Source of the DNA: Crotophaga sulcirostris
Lineage: Eukaryota > Chordata > Aves > Cuculiformes > Crotophagidae
DNA: 64,000 nt
Assembly: GCA_013397455.1 (NCBI GenBank)
Contig: VYZB01000538.1
Coordinates: 236,555-300,554 of the forward strand
Reading direction: 5' to 3'
Shown: piece by piece, positions 1 through 64,000 of the stretch
Numbering within the stretch: the first letter of the stretch is position 1
How the letters are laid out: each line of letters opens with the position of its first letter
Program-made: the position numbers and the translations under genes
The notes under the pieces: generated by a model
Told to the model about the DNA's origin: nothing
The model's database searches: none
Seen by the model: the letters and a program-made list of their open reading frames with translations, nothing else

Positions 1-456
1 TGGGTGATATCTTGGTGTGCCAGAGCCCTGCACAGCTCTCCAAGCATGGAGTGCTGTTCCTATCAGCTCTTGCCCATGGCAAGGTGATGCACCTTAAAAC
101 CTGTCTGGCTGCTCCCAGAGCTGCTTCACAATGCCAAAAGCACCCACTCTTCTCTAACTGCACTTTGGCTCATTTTGAGGTCTGTCCTCTCTTCTTTTTT
201 ACTTTCATTGAGGATTTTTATTCCCTCTGTCTGATTGACCTCACAGGACAACTGCAGGGGTGCAGGTGTCAGGGTGAGACTTTGCAGGCAGTGCTGGAGG
301 GGTCAGCTCCAAGATTAGGGCTCACCTGGAAACTGGAATGCATGCATACTGTACATGGTACAACAAACTTGCCTGGACTTGAGAAGGGTGATCTTGCAAG
401 AAGAGGGGGGCAAACACTGAAGTCACTGTGACTTTGCAAAAGGGAGTGGTTGACTT

Positions 457-636
457 AGAATCACATAATCATTAAGGTTGTAAAAGACCTCTAAGCTCAT
501 CCAGTCCAACTGTCAGCCCAATCCCACCGTGCCTGCTGACTAAACCATGTCCTGAGGTGTCACGTCTGCACATTTTTTGAACCCTTCCAGTGATGAGAAC
601 TCCACTGCTGCACTGGGCAGCCTGGTCCAATGCTGG
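457..636 (-). mobile_element. CR1 LINE 3' fragment
   Basis: The reverse complement of a CR1 3' end starts with a decayed TGATTATGTGATTCT tail, followed by the CTTTTACAACCTTAATG-type segment and a decayed ORF2 end. It is typical of 5'-truncated avian CR1. Confidence 0.85.
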
Positions 637-1162
637 AGGTATCAACTCCAACACCAGCCATGGGTCTGGGATGACAAAGTCCTCATCAGTTTGGGGATTT
701 CTATGCTGCTTCTCGTCCATGTGGTGCAGGCAAAGCCTGGATTTGTTCCTGCTGCCATGGCTGAGGACATACCAGGGTCTTCTGCCTGCTGCAGTCATTT
801 GCAGCATTGTTCCAAAACATGCAAATGTGCGACTGCTGCCGACTGCATGCTGTTGGATAAAGCTTTCATTTGCTGGCCTGTCTCCCCGCGTTCGGCAGCC
901 CAGCTTGGCTGGCTGACAGCAGCCCGAGGCTGATGGATGTTCTGCCCGCTGCGTAGCTGTGCTACCAGCCCTTGCTACCTCAGGAGGTCCCTTCCCATAC
1001 TGGAGGTGCCACTGGACATGTTCTCTGCAATATTCATACCCTTGTAACGCGTTTTTATGAGGTTTTTCTGGTTGGCAGGTTCTGTGATCTCTTTGAGAAG
1101 CTGCTTTGTGGTTCAGCTCAAGGATTTTTGAGTAGTGATTTAGGCCAAGAAGCTTTTAAGTG

Positions 1163-1184
1163 TATGTGTATATATATATATATT
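1163..1184. repeat. TA dinucleotide run
   Basis: gtgtatatatatatatatat run followed by t-rich sequence; a short simple repeat in intron 2. Confidence 0.9.
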
Positions 1185-2817
1185 TCTAAGCAACGTTGTT
1201 AGCATTTTTCTCTTCATCCTTCAAAACAAAGCTGGTTCATAGGCTTCAAAAATCCCCTGGTGACTTGTTGCTATTGTGGTTTCTTAACTCTGCAAACCAA
1301 CCTTCTAGGAGAACTTTCTTTCCGATGCTGCATCAGAATCACCAAGGATGAAGATAGGTGATCTTGCCCTGACACTTTGGTGCAAGTCTCCCCAGAAATG
1401 AGAAACTGCTGTGGCTGTTGTTAACCATGTATGATCCAACATGTCTTGTAAGCCTGTGGAGCTGAGCTCTGGGACGCTCCTGCTTGTCTGTTGGGTTTTG
1501 TACTTTGCTTTACCTCCTCCAGGTGCTTGTAATAGAGATGACTCTAAAGAAGAATTTATGGCCAGTAAACATTCTTACGTTATGCAATAACAAATGGCAA
1601 AGGTTAATGTTTCATTTTATATTGTTGTATATAAATGACTCAGGACATTGCAGCTCACCAGTGGGACTTGATTACTTTGTTATCCCTATAATAAGATTTA
1701 CAAATTAACTGTCTAATTAGCAACCTGGGAACGCTGCTGCTTGTGCTGTACTTTCCAAGCTGACAAAGATACAGTCTTAAACGCTGGAGTGGGATGAAGC
1801 CAGGAGTACTGTGCTGGGATACGGACCTGCTTGGGTGCCTGTCGTAGTCCCAGCGCCCTTGCTTTGTCCAAGCTCTTCACAGCATAACGCACTGGATTAG
1901 GCACAGGAGGAAAGGTCCATCAAATTTTCTGGCATCTGCTGGGTGGGATGCACAATTCGGAGCAGAGGCAGGATTATTGCCCGAAGCTCCTGTACCCCAT
2001 TCACCTATCAGTCGTTTCTTTGCGTGGATTGACTGTTCACCTAAATGTGCATGAAACGTGTGAATGGATCTTGCCAAGGCTCACAGAACTACTTTTGAAG
2101 CACTGGATGCAAAGCCCACAGTTGGCAGAGTGCCTCTGGTTTGCTTTGGATGCACAGGGGAGGGTTATACTTCCCCATCTTCTGATGGATTGCCCTTGCT
2201 TGCTATTCTTGCCAAATATTCAGTCCTCACAAAGATGATTTACAGTGACTTGGCCATCATTGGCTTAATTGAACTGTAATGTGGATGTTTTGAACAATAA
2301 CAGTTATTTTTCCACTTAAAGAGAAAATACTGCATTTCTGGTGTATTCTTCAGATCTGCCCTCAAAGGGTAGGAGATGTCACTGTGCAGGGATATATTTA
2401 ATGCTGCCTTTAATAATTAAACTCTTCAATGAAATCTTTAAAGAGTACAAAGGAGAGGCTGCAATAAAAATTTGGGATGGTTTTGAGCTACTCAGACACT
2501 GGCTTTTCTGGTCTCTCTTGCCACTATAAATTAGCGTTTCACCTCTCCTGCTCATGCAAGTGAACGTGGGAACTGAGTGCGTTCTGCTTGCAGTGTCCTT
2601 GGAGAGATGAGAGCCCGCGACTCACCCAGGGTTGGTGTGCTTGCTCCAGTCATCCTCCCACGTGTTGGTGAGGATCAGTCCTGTCTTCTCTCTTGCTGCT
2701 TTGAATTCTCTTTTGTTTCTCCTTCTCACCTAACGTCTGCCTGACAAATTAAATGCGTAGTGAGCACAGTATAGAAAACTGCTGCGGATTCTTCTTGTGC
2801 ACAGAAGAACTTGACTC

Positions 2818-2850
2818 TGATTATTATTATTATCGTTATTATTGTTATCA
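2818..2850. repeat. TTA/TTG trinucleotide microsatellite
   Basis: An interrupted TTA repeat with one C and one G interruption (ttattattattatcgttat, then tattgttatc). Confidence 0.9.
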
Positions 2851-4248
2851 AATTTGAGAGCCACAGCTCTGCTGATGTGCTGCATCCTGGCTGTGCAGCG
2901 CAGACTGTGGGGCGCGGTGCATCCCTGCTCACATGCTGGCAGAGCAGCGCCCTGCTCCTGCCTGCCTGGTGCAGAGGGGATCCAGGGGCGTTGCTTTTGG
3001 AAACCGAAGTCCTGTGGCTTTCTGTGAGAGCAAAAATAGAAAGGTCAGATTCCTGGTTTTCCACAAAGTAAAACCAAACTGACAGCCCGTCCTTGCCCTG
3101 TGTGGGGAGTAAAGCAGCGAGCAGGCATGGAAATAGCCAAGGTGATGCAGCTGCGATTACCAGGGACAGAGGTGAACCTTTTTTAATCCCCGTGGTACCT
3201 CGAGATCTTTGTGCACTGATCGCAGTGTTTGGGGAGGCTGCTTTGCTCTGCCGGCTCCTGAACCGCAGGCAGCGTGATTGCACCTGGCATCGGGTGGGGT
3301 CAGCTCAGCAAACAGGCAGTGCACGGTGCAAGAGGAGGGAGATGGGAAGGGTGTGGCCAGGTGACCTGTTGTAATGCCAGGGTAGTTGCGATGGAAGAGG
3401 AAGACAGTCGGCTCTTCCTCTGCACTGGGAGAGCTTGGCAATGGTTTTGCTCTCCAAAGCCCTGCGGAGCAGAGCCTGGCTCACGCACGGTGGCATCCCT
3501 GGATTCATCCAGCAGGAGGAAGGCTCCAGCATGGGCAGAGCCAGCAGGATGCTTGGCACCTGTTTCACACCATGCAAAGCAGACCCAGACAGTCTCCTGC
3601 AAGCCAGCATCACCTGGGGGTGAGTGGGGCTGGCGGGAAGAGCAGCACAGACGCCTTCTGCTTTTTCCCATCTCTAGCTTCCATCACCCTAAAGGAAAGA
3701 AGTTTATTTTCCCAAACAGAAACAAATAATGCTGTCCTCAAAGTGCAAAAGCTTCTTAGGAGCTGGGAAAGCACCAAAAGAACTGCTTTTCTTTCTTTAC
3801 CTACTCTTCAGAGTCAGGTTTGCATTGAGCTGCCTTTTGCTCTGGTATGAAGGAATGTCATTAGGAAGTTCAGCCTAGCAGCAATCTTGTTTCTTCTGTT
3901 GAACTGAAATTATTCCAGCTCCACTGGGAACCTCTCACTGCAGCCTGGATGTTGGCATCAGTGTGCAACCTCCCAACAGCGCCTGCACTCAGTGCATTAC
4001 GGAGCCTTATTGAGTTTATGCCCACACTTCAGGACAAATCTTTGCTAATAGAATTCTAATTTCTTCCTTCCTGCCTCCCAGATGCTACTGTCTCTGGATA
4101 CAAATGACAGAAATGGTGAACAATGATTTCAAGAAAATGTTTGTTTGTCAGACTCAGAAAGGCAAGCGAAAGGTCCTGGGAGGAGGGTGCTCTGGGCAGC
4201 TGTGGTGCCTCCCAAACCTTCTGTGTTTGTGTTTTTGCATAATGAAAA

Positions 4249-4300
4249 ATCATAGAATGGCTTGGGTTGGAAGGGACCTTAAAGCCCATCAAGTTCCAAC
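4249..4300 (-). mobile_element. CR1 LINE short 3' fragment
   Basis: About 50 bp reading tcatagaatggcttgggttggaagggacc, the classic antisense CR1 tail. It is severely truncated, with no coding part left. Confidence 0.8.
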
Positions 4301-5698
4301 CAGCTGGAGGAACTAAAAAAATGTGAAAAGGAAAGTGAATTTAAAGCTGGATATTGCAGAGAGTAAAGAATTGAGTTGCAGATGTCACTTGCCTTTTCCT
4401 TGTTCCTTAGGAAAAGTCCAATGTTGATGCAATTGAAGCCCGCTTCATTTGTGCACTGCTTGAGTTGTTTTATGTGCTCAGTTTCTCTGAAGCCCACTAG
4501 ACTGCATCTCCTCTTCCAGTTGCTCCTTCATATAGTGTAACTATGGCTCTCGGGAAAAGGATGTGGCAAATAGGAGACCTCTGAGACATAGCTGAGTTTG
4601 GTGTCCAGGTTTCCTCCAGGCCAAGGCAACCTTTGCACAGCTCTGCTTTGTTAATAGAATCAGCACTTGTTCCTTTTGCTCCATTCCTGCATGGGCTCCC
4701 CTCCTGCACAGTGTTGTCTTGGAGCTGAGGTCACATCCCTTGGGACGGGACATGGAGCAGATGTGAGGATGGGGCAAGATTGGCCCTGCTGGGACTGGCA
4801 CCCAGGAGGAGTTGACATGAGACACAAGGTGAAGCCTCTGTTCCCCACACCTGGGGCACCCGAGCTTCTTAAAGCAGTGGTGCCCCCTGCAGCTGCAGGG
4901 TGAGGTAGGCTGAGATGCTTGGAGAAGGACCTGGGCTGTCAGTTGAAGTTATCTGCAGTGCTGAGTGCCTTTTTAAGGTCTATCACCAAAAGTAAGGTGC
5001 TTATTTGGCATTTAGGGGAAAAAATATAGCCTTTAAGTACAGTACTTTGACTGCAGACTGCAAAAATACTGCCAGCAGCTTCAGATTAGCTTTACTGTAA
5101 GGGCTCAGTGGTTTAAGGGGTGTGGATTTAGCTCTGGATATTTATGCTTGAGAGTCTGAGTAGTGGTGTGTTGGGATTAGTTTTCCTGCACTGTTCCCAG
5201 AAGGGTGGCTTTGTCATCGCCGGGCGTGTGCGAGGAGAGGAGGATGTACGTGTCTGCTGGTCTGGGAGCTGTAGGCTGGAGAGTTGCTGAAGAAAAGCAG
5301 AGCTGTGGGAGGAACGTTGCCCACCTGTTCCCATCGGAACAATCTTCCATTTTTGGACACATGCACTTTTCAGCTCAGATACCCACGACCGCCAGATTTC
5401 CCTCTTTTTATACACAGTGGTGACCTCAAAGTATGTGCCACAAGTGACAATGAGCTCAAAGCGAACAGAAGGGCTCCCAGCCCTCCTTTGACGTGCGTTT
5501 TGCTTCTGTTTACTTTCACCGAAATGCCTGGTCTGATGGACGATATTCAATAAGGTTTAAAGATCTGCCACACATTTAGTTACAGCAGAGTCTTCACATT
5601 AATTAGACTTAATGGCTTTTTTATTCTCCGAGCTCTTGGCTCGTGCGGTGCCCGTCCCATAATGCAGCCCTGACGCTGTTGCTCTCTTCTCTTCGCAG

Positions 5699-59626
<53,928 letters not shown>

Positions 59627-62600
59627 GTAAGGGCTGGCACTGGGTTCCTGGGGGGATGGAGCAGTGGAGCCACTGGGCGCAGCGCTGCCTGTGCTCCTCC
59701 AGCATCCCACATGCACTGGGGTCCAGCCTCTCCTTGCTCCCCCCTCTCTGGTCCAGGCTGCAGACTCTCACTACAAGGGGAGTCGGACAAAACTCACTCC
59801 TGTTCTGGTGCTTGTGCTCTCTGCTCCTAGAGCCACATCTTGTGCTATTTCATGTGTATGTGCCAAAACCAGTTACAAACAACACTTGGACCCTTGCTGT
59901 GCCATTCTGCTACCCTGATCAGAGGCACAGGGAGCACTTGAGGGCTGGCTGGTCTTTGCTCAGGTGAGGGACAGGAGGAAATTAAGTATTGGATGGGATG
60001 TTGGAGCTGAGGGCATCTGCCCAGAGACCTCTCCTCCCTGTGAGGTTCCAACACGGGAGCTTTATGCATCTTTGCCTGAAACAGAAAACGATGCTCAGAG
60101 AAAACGAACATGATCGCTCAATAGTTTTCCTAAGATCAGATACAGAGGCTTCCATTTAACACTGATGAGTTGCCCTTTAGGGACTCCTGAAATTCAGCGC
60201 TGGTGTGTGTTTCTGTTGGATTGGGGGAGTATTTTCATTATCAGATCTCTGTAAATGCAGTACAGCTCTACATTGCCCCGTGTCCTGAGCTCCTCATGGA
60301 CTGGGCTTAGGCAGGACTTCAACAGAGGCCAAATTAATTCACATTGTGGTGAATAAAGGCTGACTCGGTCCTTATGCTGTGCATACGGTTATTGCTTGGG
60401 CCTGAGCCTCCTCTCAGCCAGCCAGTGTCAAACAGCACTATAAATATGTGTTTGTGTAGGAATTTTAAAAATGTTTGCTTTTAATAGTTAATATTTAAAA
60501 TATCGGAATGTTCTCTATCTCAAAATAGTGTTTCTATCTACAAATGACACATCTTGCACTTAACGCTCCCACTGCGGCATTTCAAAGCCTCTTCCCAGTG
60601 TTGCCAGGATTCAGAGCTGGTTTTAAAGAGGGGGATTTTCAGGCAGGTGCTCCCCTGGAGCAGGGTGCAGGGAGGGGGTGCTCTGCCGGACCCTGGTGCT
60701 CACCTTCCGCAGAAGGGAGTGAAATCTAGTCCTTAATCCAGAAACCACACTGGGAATTGAAGGGAAGATTTCCACACTGTCCTGATTCTTCTTGCTGTTG
60801 TTGGCTAGGACAGAAGGGAAAAGTCCACAGTGTGGAGGGAGGGAGGGAAGATGCTTTGTGATGCTGAACATCGTTATCCCCACCATGCTTGTGAGGGAGC
60901 AGAGGCTGGAACAGGGACAAATCTCGCTGTCGCCTTTGTTTGCCATTGCATCAGTCAGAACGTGAGTGCTGTAAATAGGCAAGAAGAACCATGAGGAAAA
61001 TGTCTGATGGGTGTAGCTGTAATGGCTTTTCTCAATTGTGAAAGCTGGAGGACATTCAGCCATGCGTGCAGGGCTTGGTCCTTCATACATTCTTGAGGTT
61101 TTTTTGCAGCGAAGTGGTGGTTCCCTTTGTGCAACTGTTGTTTGAGGGGAATGCACAGAATCTCCTGACATTCTGTGCTGCCACCAAACTGCTATGCTAG
61201 AAGGTTTAATTAGAAATACGTGCAGTATTCAAGAACTGTCAGTAAGCGCGAAACAAAGTATTTGTGTTTTTCCCTGGAGTAAAGTAAAATCTGTCTAGTG
61301 AGCTGCAGGGGCATCGAGGCCACACTGGGTGGGTATGTGGTCAACCTTTCAAGAGGGCACAAACCTGGCCTTGTATCATTCCAGAGAACAGGCAAGTGGA
61401 GAAACTGCTGCTCTTTAATGTGAAGGGTTTGGCATTTCACTGCCACGCTCTCCAAAACAATCTTGTCGTTCCCACGCGGTCTCACTCCAGCACGCTGGTG
61501 TCAGTCAGCACTTACTGTTGCACAGCTCAGAGATGAAAAGCATTTGATCCTGAAAGCCTTGCATCAGCCCGAACCAAGAAACAAGAGTTAATCAGAGATA
61601 GTTGGCTGGGAAGCAAACTGGAGAGTTAACTAGAACACAGCTCCTTGACTCGGCAGTCCATTAGCAGATCAAATGGAGCTTTGCCCTCCTCTGCTCTCAA
61701 CTGGTTTTTTTGGAGCTGCTGTTTCCGTGGTGCAGGTAGAGCTTTGCTCTGTCTGGTTGGTTATCAGGCAGCAGGCTCCCGGCTCAGTCCTGTGGAGTGG
61801 CTGCTTGTGCGTGTGCACGGGCACTGTCAGCAGTCAGCTGTTTTCCATCCCATATGGAGGGGTTTGACTGTGCCTGAGCAAGGCAGCCCTTTCCAGGTGA
61901 ACAGATTGGCTGAGAATTCAGATCCCTATTTAATCTCTGCCTGGGAGAGAAGGCACAAACTGGCATGTTTGCCACAGGACAGTTGACAGGTGTTTGGGGT
62001 GGTATTTCCACTGGTGATGCTGGCTGAGAAAAGCACATCATCGGTGCCTGGCGCTGTGCTGCAGCGTCCGGGAGGTGCAGGTGTGCCCATGTCTCGCTGG
62101 CTGTGGGTCAGAAAAGGGTGGTTGGAAGGTTGGGAGCATTTTGGGGGGTGCATGGCGAGCACTCAAGGGTGCTAGGAGGTTTGCTGCTTCTGGCTCTGGC
62201 TGAAATGTTAGGCTGTGGTCAGGATGCGCTGCCACGGTGCCCAGGCTATGTGCTGGGATGGCAAAGGGATCAGCGCTGGGCAGGGCGGTCCCAGCGGTGG
62301 CTGCTGCCTGTGAGCCGTGTGGTCTCATCAAGTGTGGACAAAGATCATCTGGGTCAGGTGTGGAAAATGTGCCGCTCTTAAATGAAGCCCATGAACATGC
62401 AGTGTCTGCTTGTCTTCCAGGGATAAAAGATAAGGTGCAGTTTAGCAAAGCAGTTGAGTCCAGACTCAGGCTGCAGGTATCAGAGCTGCAAACATCAGAC
62501 TTACCCATTACAGGTGGTTTGGGGGAAAGCATCGTTCCTTATCTGCGGAAGCCTGAAGGGTTTTTGCTGTGTTAATATGGGGATTAAATCAACCTGTTCC

Positions 62601-62791
62601 TCTTCAATGCAAACAAAGCTAAATGATAATCCTATACAAACCAGGAGAATTAATCTGCATGTTTATGGGGTCCTATATATCAATAGCAGATGGTGCCTTC
62701 ATGCTTACATGCATAAAAGCACAAAAGGAAAACAAGAAAATTTAATTTCTGGATGCATATGTTGAAAATACTGGATAGTATATTCACTGTA

Positions 62792-62813
62792 GTAAAGCTC
62801 TATGCAGCTTTAC
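62792..62813. repeat. 8-bp perfect hairpin, 6-nt loop
   Basis: GTAAAGCT and AGCTTTAC surround the loop CTATGC, with further partial pairing outside. It is in AT-rich intron 15 sequence, with no T-run to suggest a terminator. Confidence 0.8.
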
Positions 62814-63274
62814 AGCATGTATGTGAAGGAGAAAACCTTCTACGATTCATTTAGTGTGCGTTTGTGTTAGGTTCAGGCAGCTGGGGGGTTGATTTGGGGT
62901 GGGAGTGGTGGGATGTAGGACATCTTCTAGCCCAAAGCAGCAGGTCGGAACCTGGGCTCTGGCTGGGAGAGCACGTCAGTGAAGGAGCAGGGGCTGTGCG
63001 TAGCGGGGTGTGTCAGAGGTGCCACAGGGCAGCTGGGGTTCAGCAGATGCGAGCAGAGTTGTAGACATTGTCACTGGACACATGTAGGGGGTCGGGGGCA
63101 GTCCTGGTCCCAGCACAGCCTCAGCAGCTTTGCTGACCTGCAGGAGGGAGCTGGCGCTGGAAAGCAGACTGGGGTGCATGGGGATGAGGAGTGAGCAGCC
63201 TGCCCACCAACACTGCCGACCATCAAAGCAGCGGCCAGTCCCCATGCTGCCGCCTCCTTTGCAGCTGGGGGACC

Positions 63275-64000
63275 AGTCAACGGTAAAGGTTCAACATGGC
63301 CAAGTGCCGGGTCCTGCACTGGGGTCACACCAACCCCAGGCAATGCTCCAGGCTTGGGGAAGAGCAGCTGGAAAGCTGCCTGGTGGAAAAGGACCTGGGG
63401 GTGCTGGTCAACAGTAGCTGATCATAAGCCAGCAGTGGCCCAGGTGGTCAAGAATGCCAACAGCATACTGGCTTGGATCAGCCATGGTGTGGCCAGCAGG
63501 AGCAGGGAAGGGATTGTCCTCCTGAACTCGACACTGGTGAGGCTGAACCTTGAATTCTGGGTTCAGTTTGGGGCCCATCACTACAAGAAAGACTTTGAGG
63601 GGCTGGAGCACATCTGGAGGAGGGGAACGGAGCTGGGGAAGAGTCTGGAGCCCAGGGGTTTTGAGAGCGGTTGAGGGACCTGGGGCTGTTGAGTCTGGAG
63701 AAGAGGAGGCTGAGGAGAGACCTCATCGCTCTCTGCAGCTCCTGGAAAGGAGATTGTGGTGAGGTGGGTGCTGGGCTCTTCTCCCAAGTGACAAGTGATA
63801 GGACAGGAGGAAACGGCCTCAAGTTGCACCAGGGGAGGTTTAGATTGGGTAGTGGGAAAAATGTCTTTACTGACAGAGTGGTGAAGCCCTGGCACAGGGT
63901 GCCCAAGGCAGTGGTGGAGTCTCCATCCCTGGAGGGGTTCAAAAACATGTAGACATGGCACTCTGGGACATGGTTCAGTCAGCACGGTGGGGTTGGGCTG
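63275..64000 (+). mobile_element. CR1 LINE, long sense copy running off the window
   Basis: The longest CR1 copy here, over 700 bp of ORF2 3' half. It includes the characteristic caagtgccgggtcctgcact segment, [17 protein letters not shown], then [20 protein letters not shown] and [20 protein letters not shown]. Stops and frame changes show it is inactive. It ends inside the 3' segment at the window edge. Confidence 0.93.

Larger units (their letters stand above)
1..5698 (+). other. PRKCB: PRKCB intron 2, 3' part
   Basis: This is non-coding sequence upstream of exon 3. No sequence for the short exon 2 (end of DFIWGFGKQGFQCQ) was recognised, so this is taken as the 3' part of intron 2. It contains two CR1 fragments (457-636 and 4249-4300), a TA run near 1163-1184 and a TTA-rich microsatellite at 2818-2850. 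The rest is unique-looking sequence with no gene I can support. Confidence 0.85.
59627..64000 (+). other. PRKCB: PRKCB intron 15, 5' part
   Basis: Non-coding sequence after exon 15 that continues past the window end. It contains AT-rich unique sequence (60430-60550 and 62570-62850), a compact hairpin (62792-62813) and a long sense CR1 copy (about 63275 to the end). No exon 16 sequence was found. Confidence 0.9.

Noticed and set aside
1..5698. PRKCB exon 2
   Set aside because: The expected short exon encoding the end of DFIWGFGKQGFQCQ was searched for by eye and not found; it is presumed to lie upstream.
59627..64000. PRKCB exon 16 (LMTKHP onward)
   Set aside because: No matching sequence in any frame up to the window end; it is presumed to lie downstream.

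Overview
The window is a bird nuclear genome segment lying inside one gene, PRKCB (protein kinase C beta), transcribed on the + strand. The bird assignment rests on about 26 fragments of CR1, the avian non-LTR retrotransposon. Many end in the diagnostic ATTCTATGA tail, and several keep a readable C-terminal end of CR1 ORF2. Species cannot be fixed from the sequence alone. One assembly gap of 104 N lies at 19245-19348.

Thirteen consecutive coding exons (human exons 3 to 15) were placed by reading frame, splice sites and protein match. They total 1517 nt and encode residues about 69-574 in human PKC-beta numbering, with no insertion or deletion relative to the human protein as I remember it. 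They are 5699-5781 (end of C1A), 21386-21497 and 23147-23275 (C1B), 35184-35340, 35709-35843 and 38227-38323 (C2), 42992-43138 (V3 hinge and start of the kinase), then 48831-49004, 52059-52150, 53049-53111, 55067-55205, 59166-59246 and 59519-59626 (kinase core). The start codon, pseudosubstrate and first half of C1A lie upstream. The rest of the kinase C-lobe, the turn and hydrophobic motifs and the alternative beta-I/beta-II tails lie downstream.

The other ~97% is intron. Introns 3 (15.6 kb) and 5 (11.9 kb) hold most CR1 copies. Two CR1 groups stand out: copies with ATTCTATG tails, and a younger-looking group with TGATACTG-type tails (6515, 11245, 16113, 23328). Intron 5 also holds a G-skewed CpG-rich block with GC boxes and a G-quadruplex motif (25870-26345), imperfect tandem repeats near 25.1 kb, and a perfect 24-bp inverted repeat (33352-33442). 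That hairpin is the most unusual non-coding structure in the window. Several smaller perfect hairpins and AT-rich blocks look like candidate regulatory elements.

No second protein-coding gene, tRNA, rRNA, CRISPR array, prokaryotic-type operon or retroviral gene was found. Nearly all other open frames are chance frames in introns or lie across CR1 copies. I see no undescribed multi-gene system here. The most testable leads are the 33.4 kb hairpin, the 26 kb CpG-rich block and the inverted CR1 copies flanking exons 4-5.
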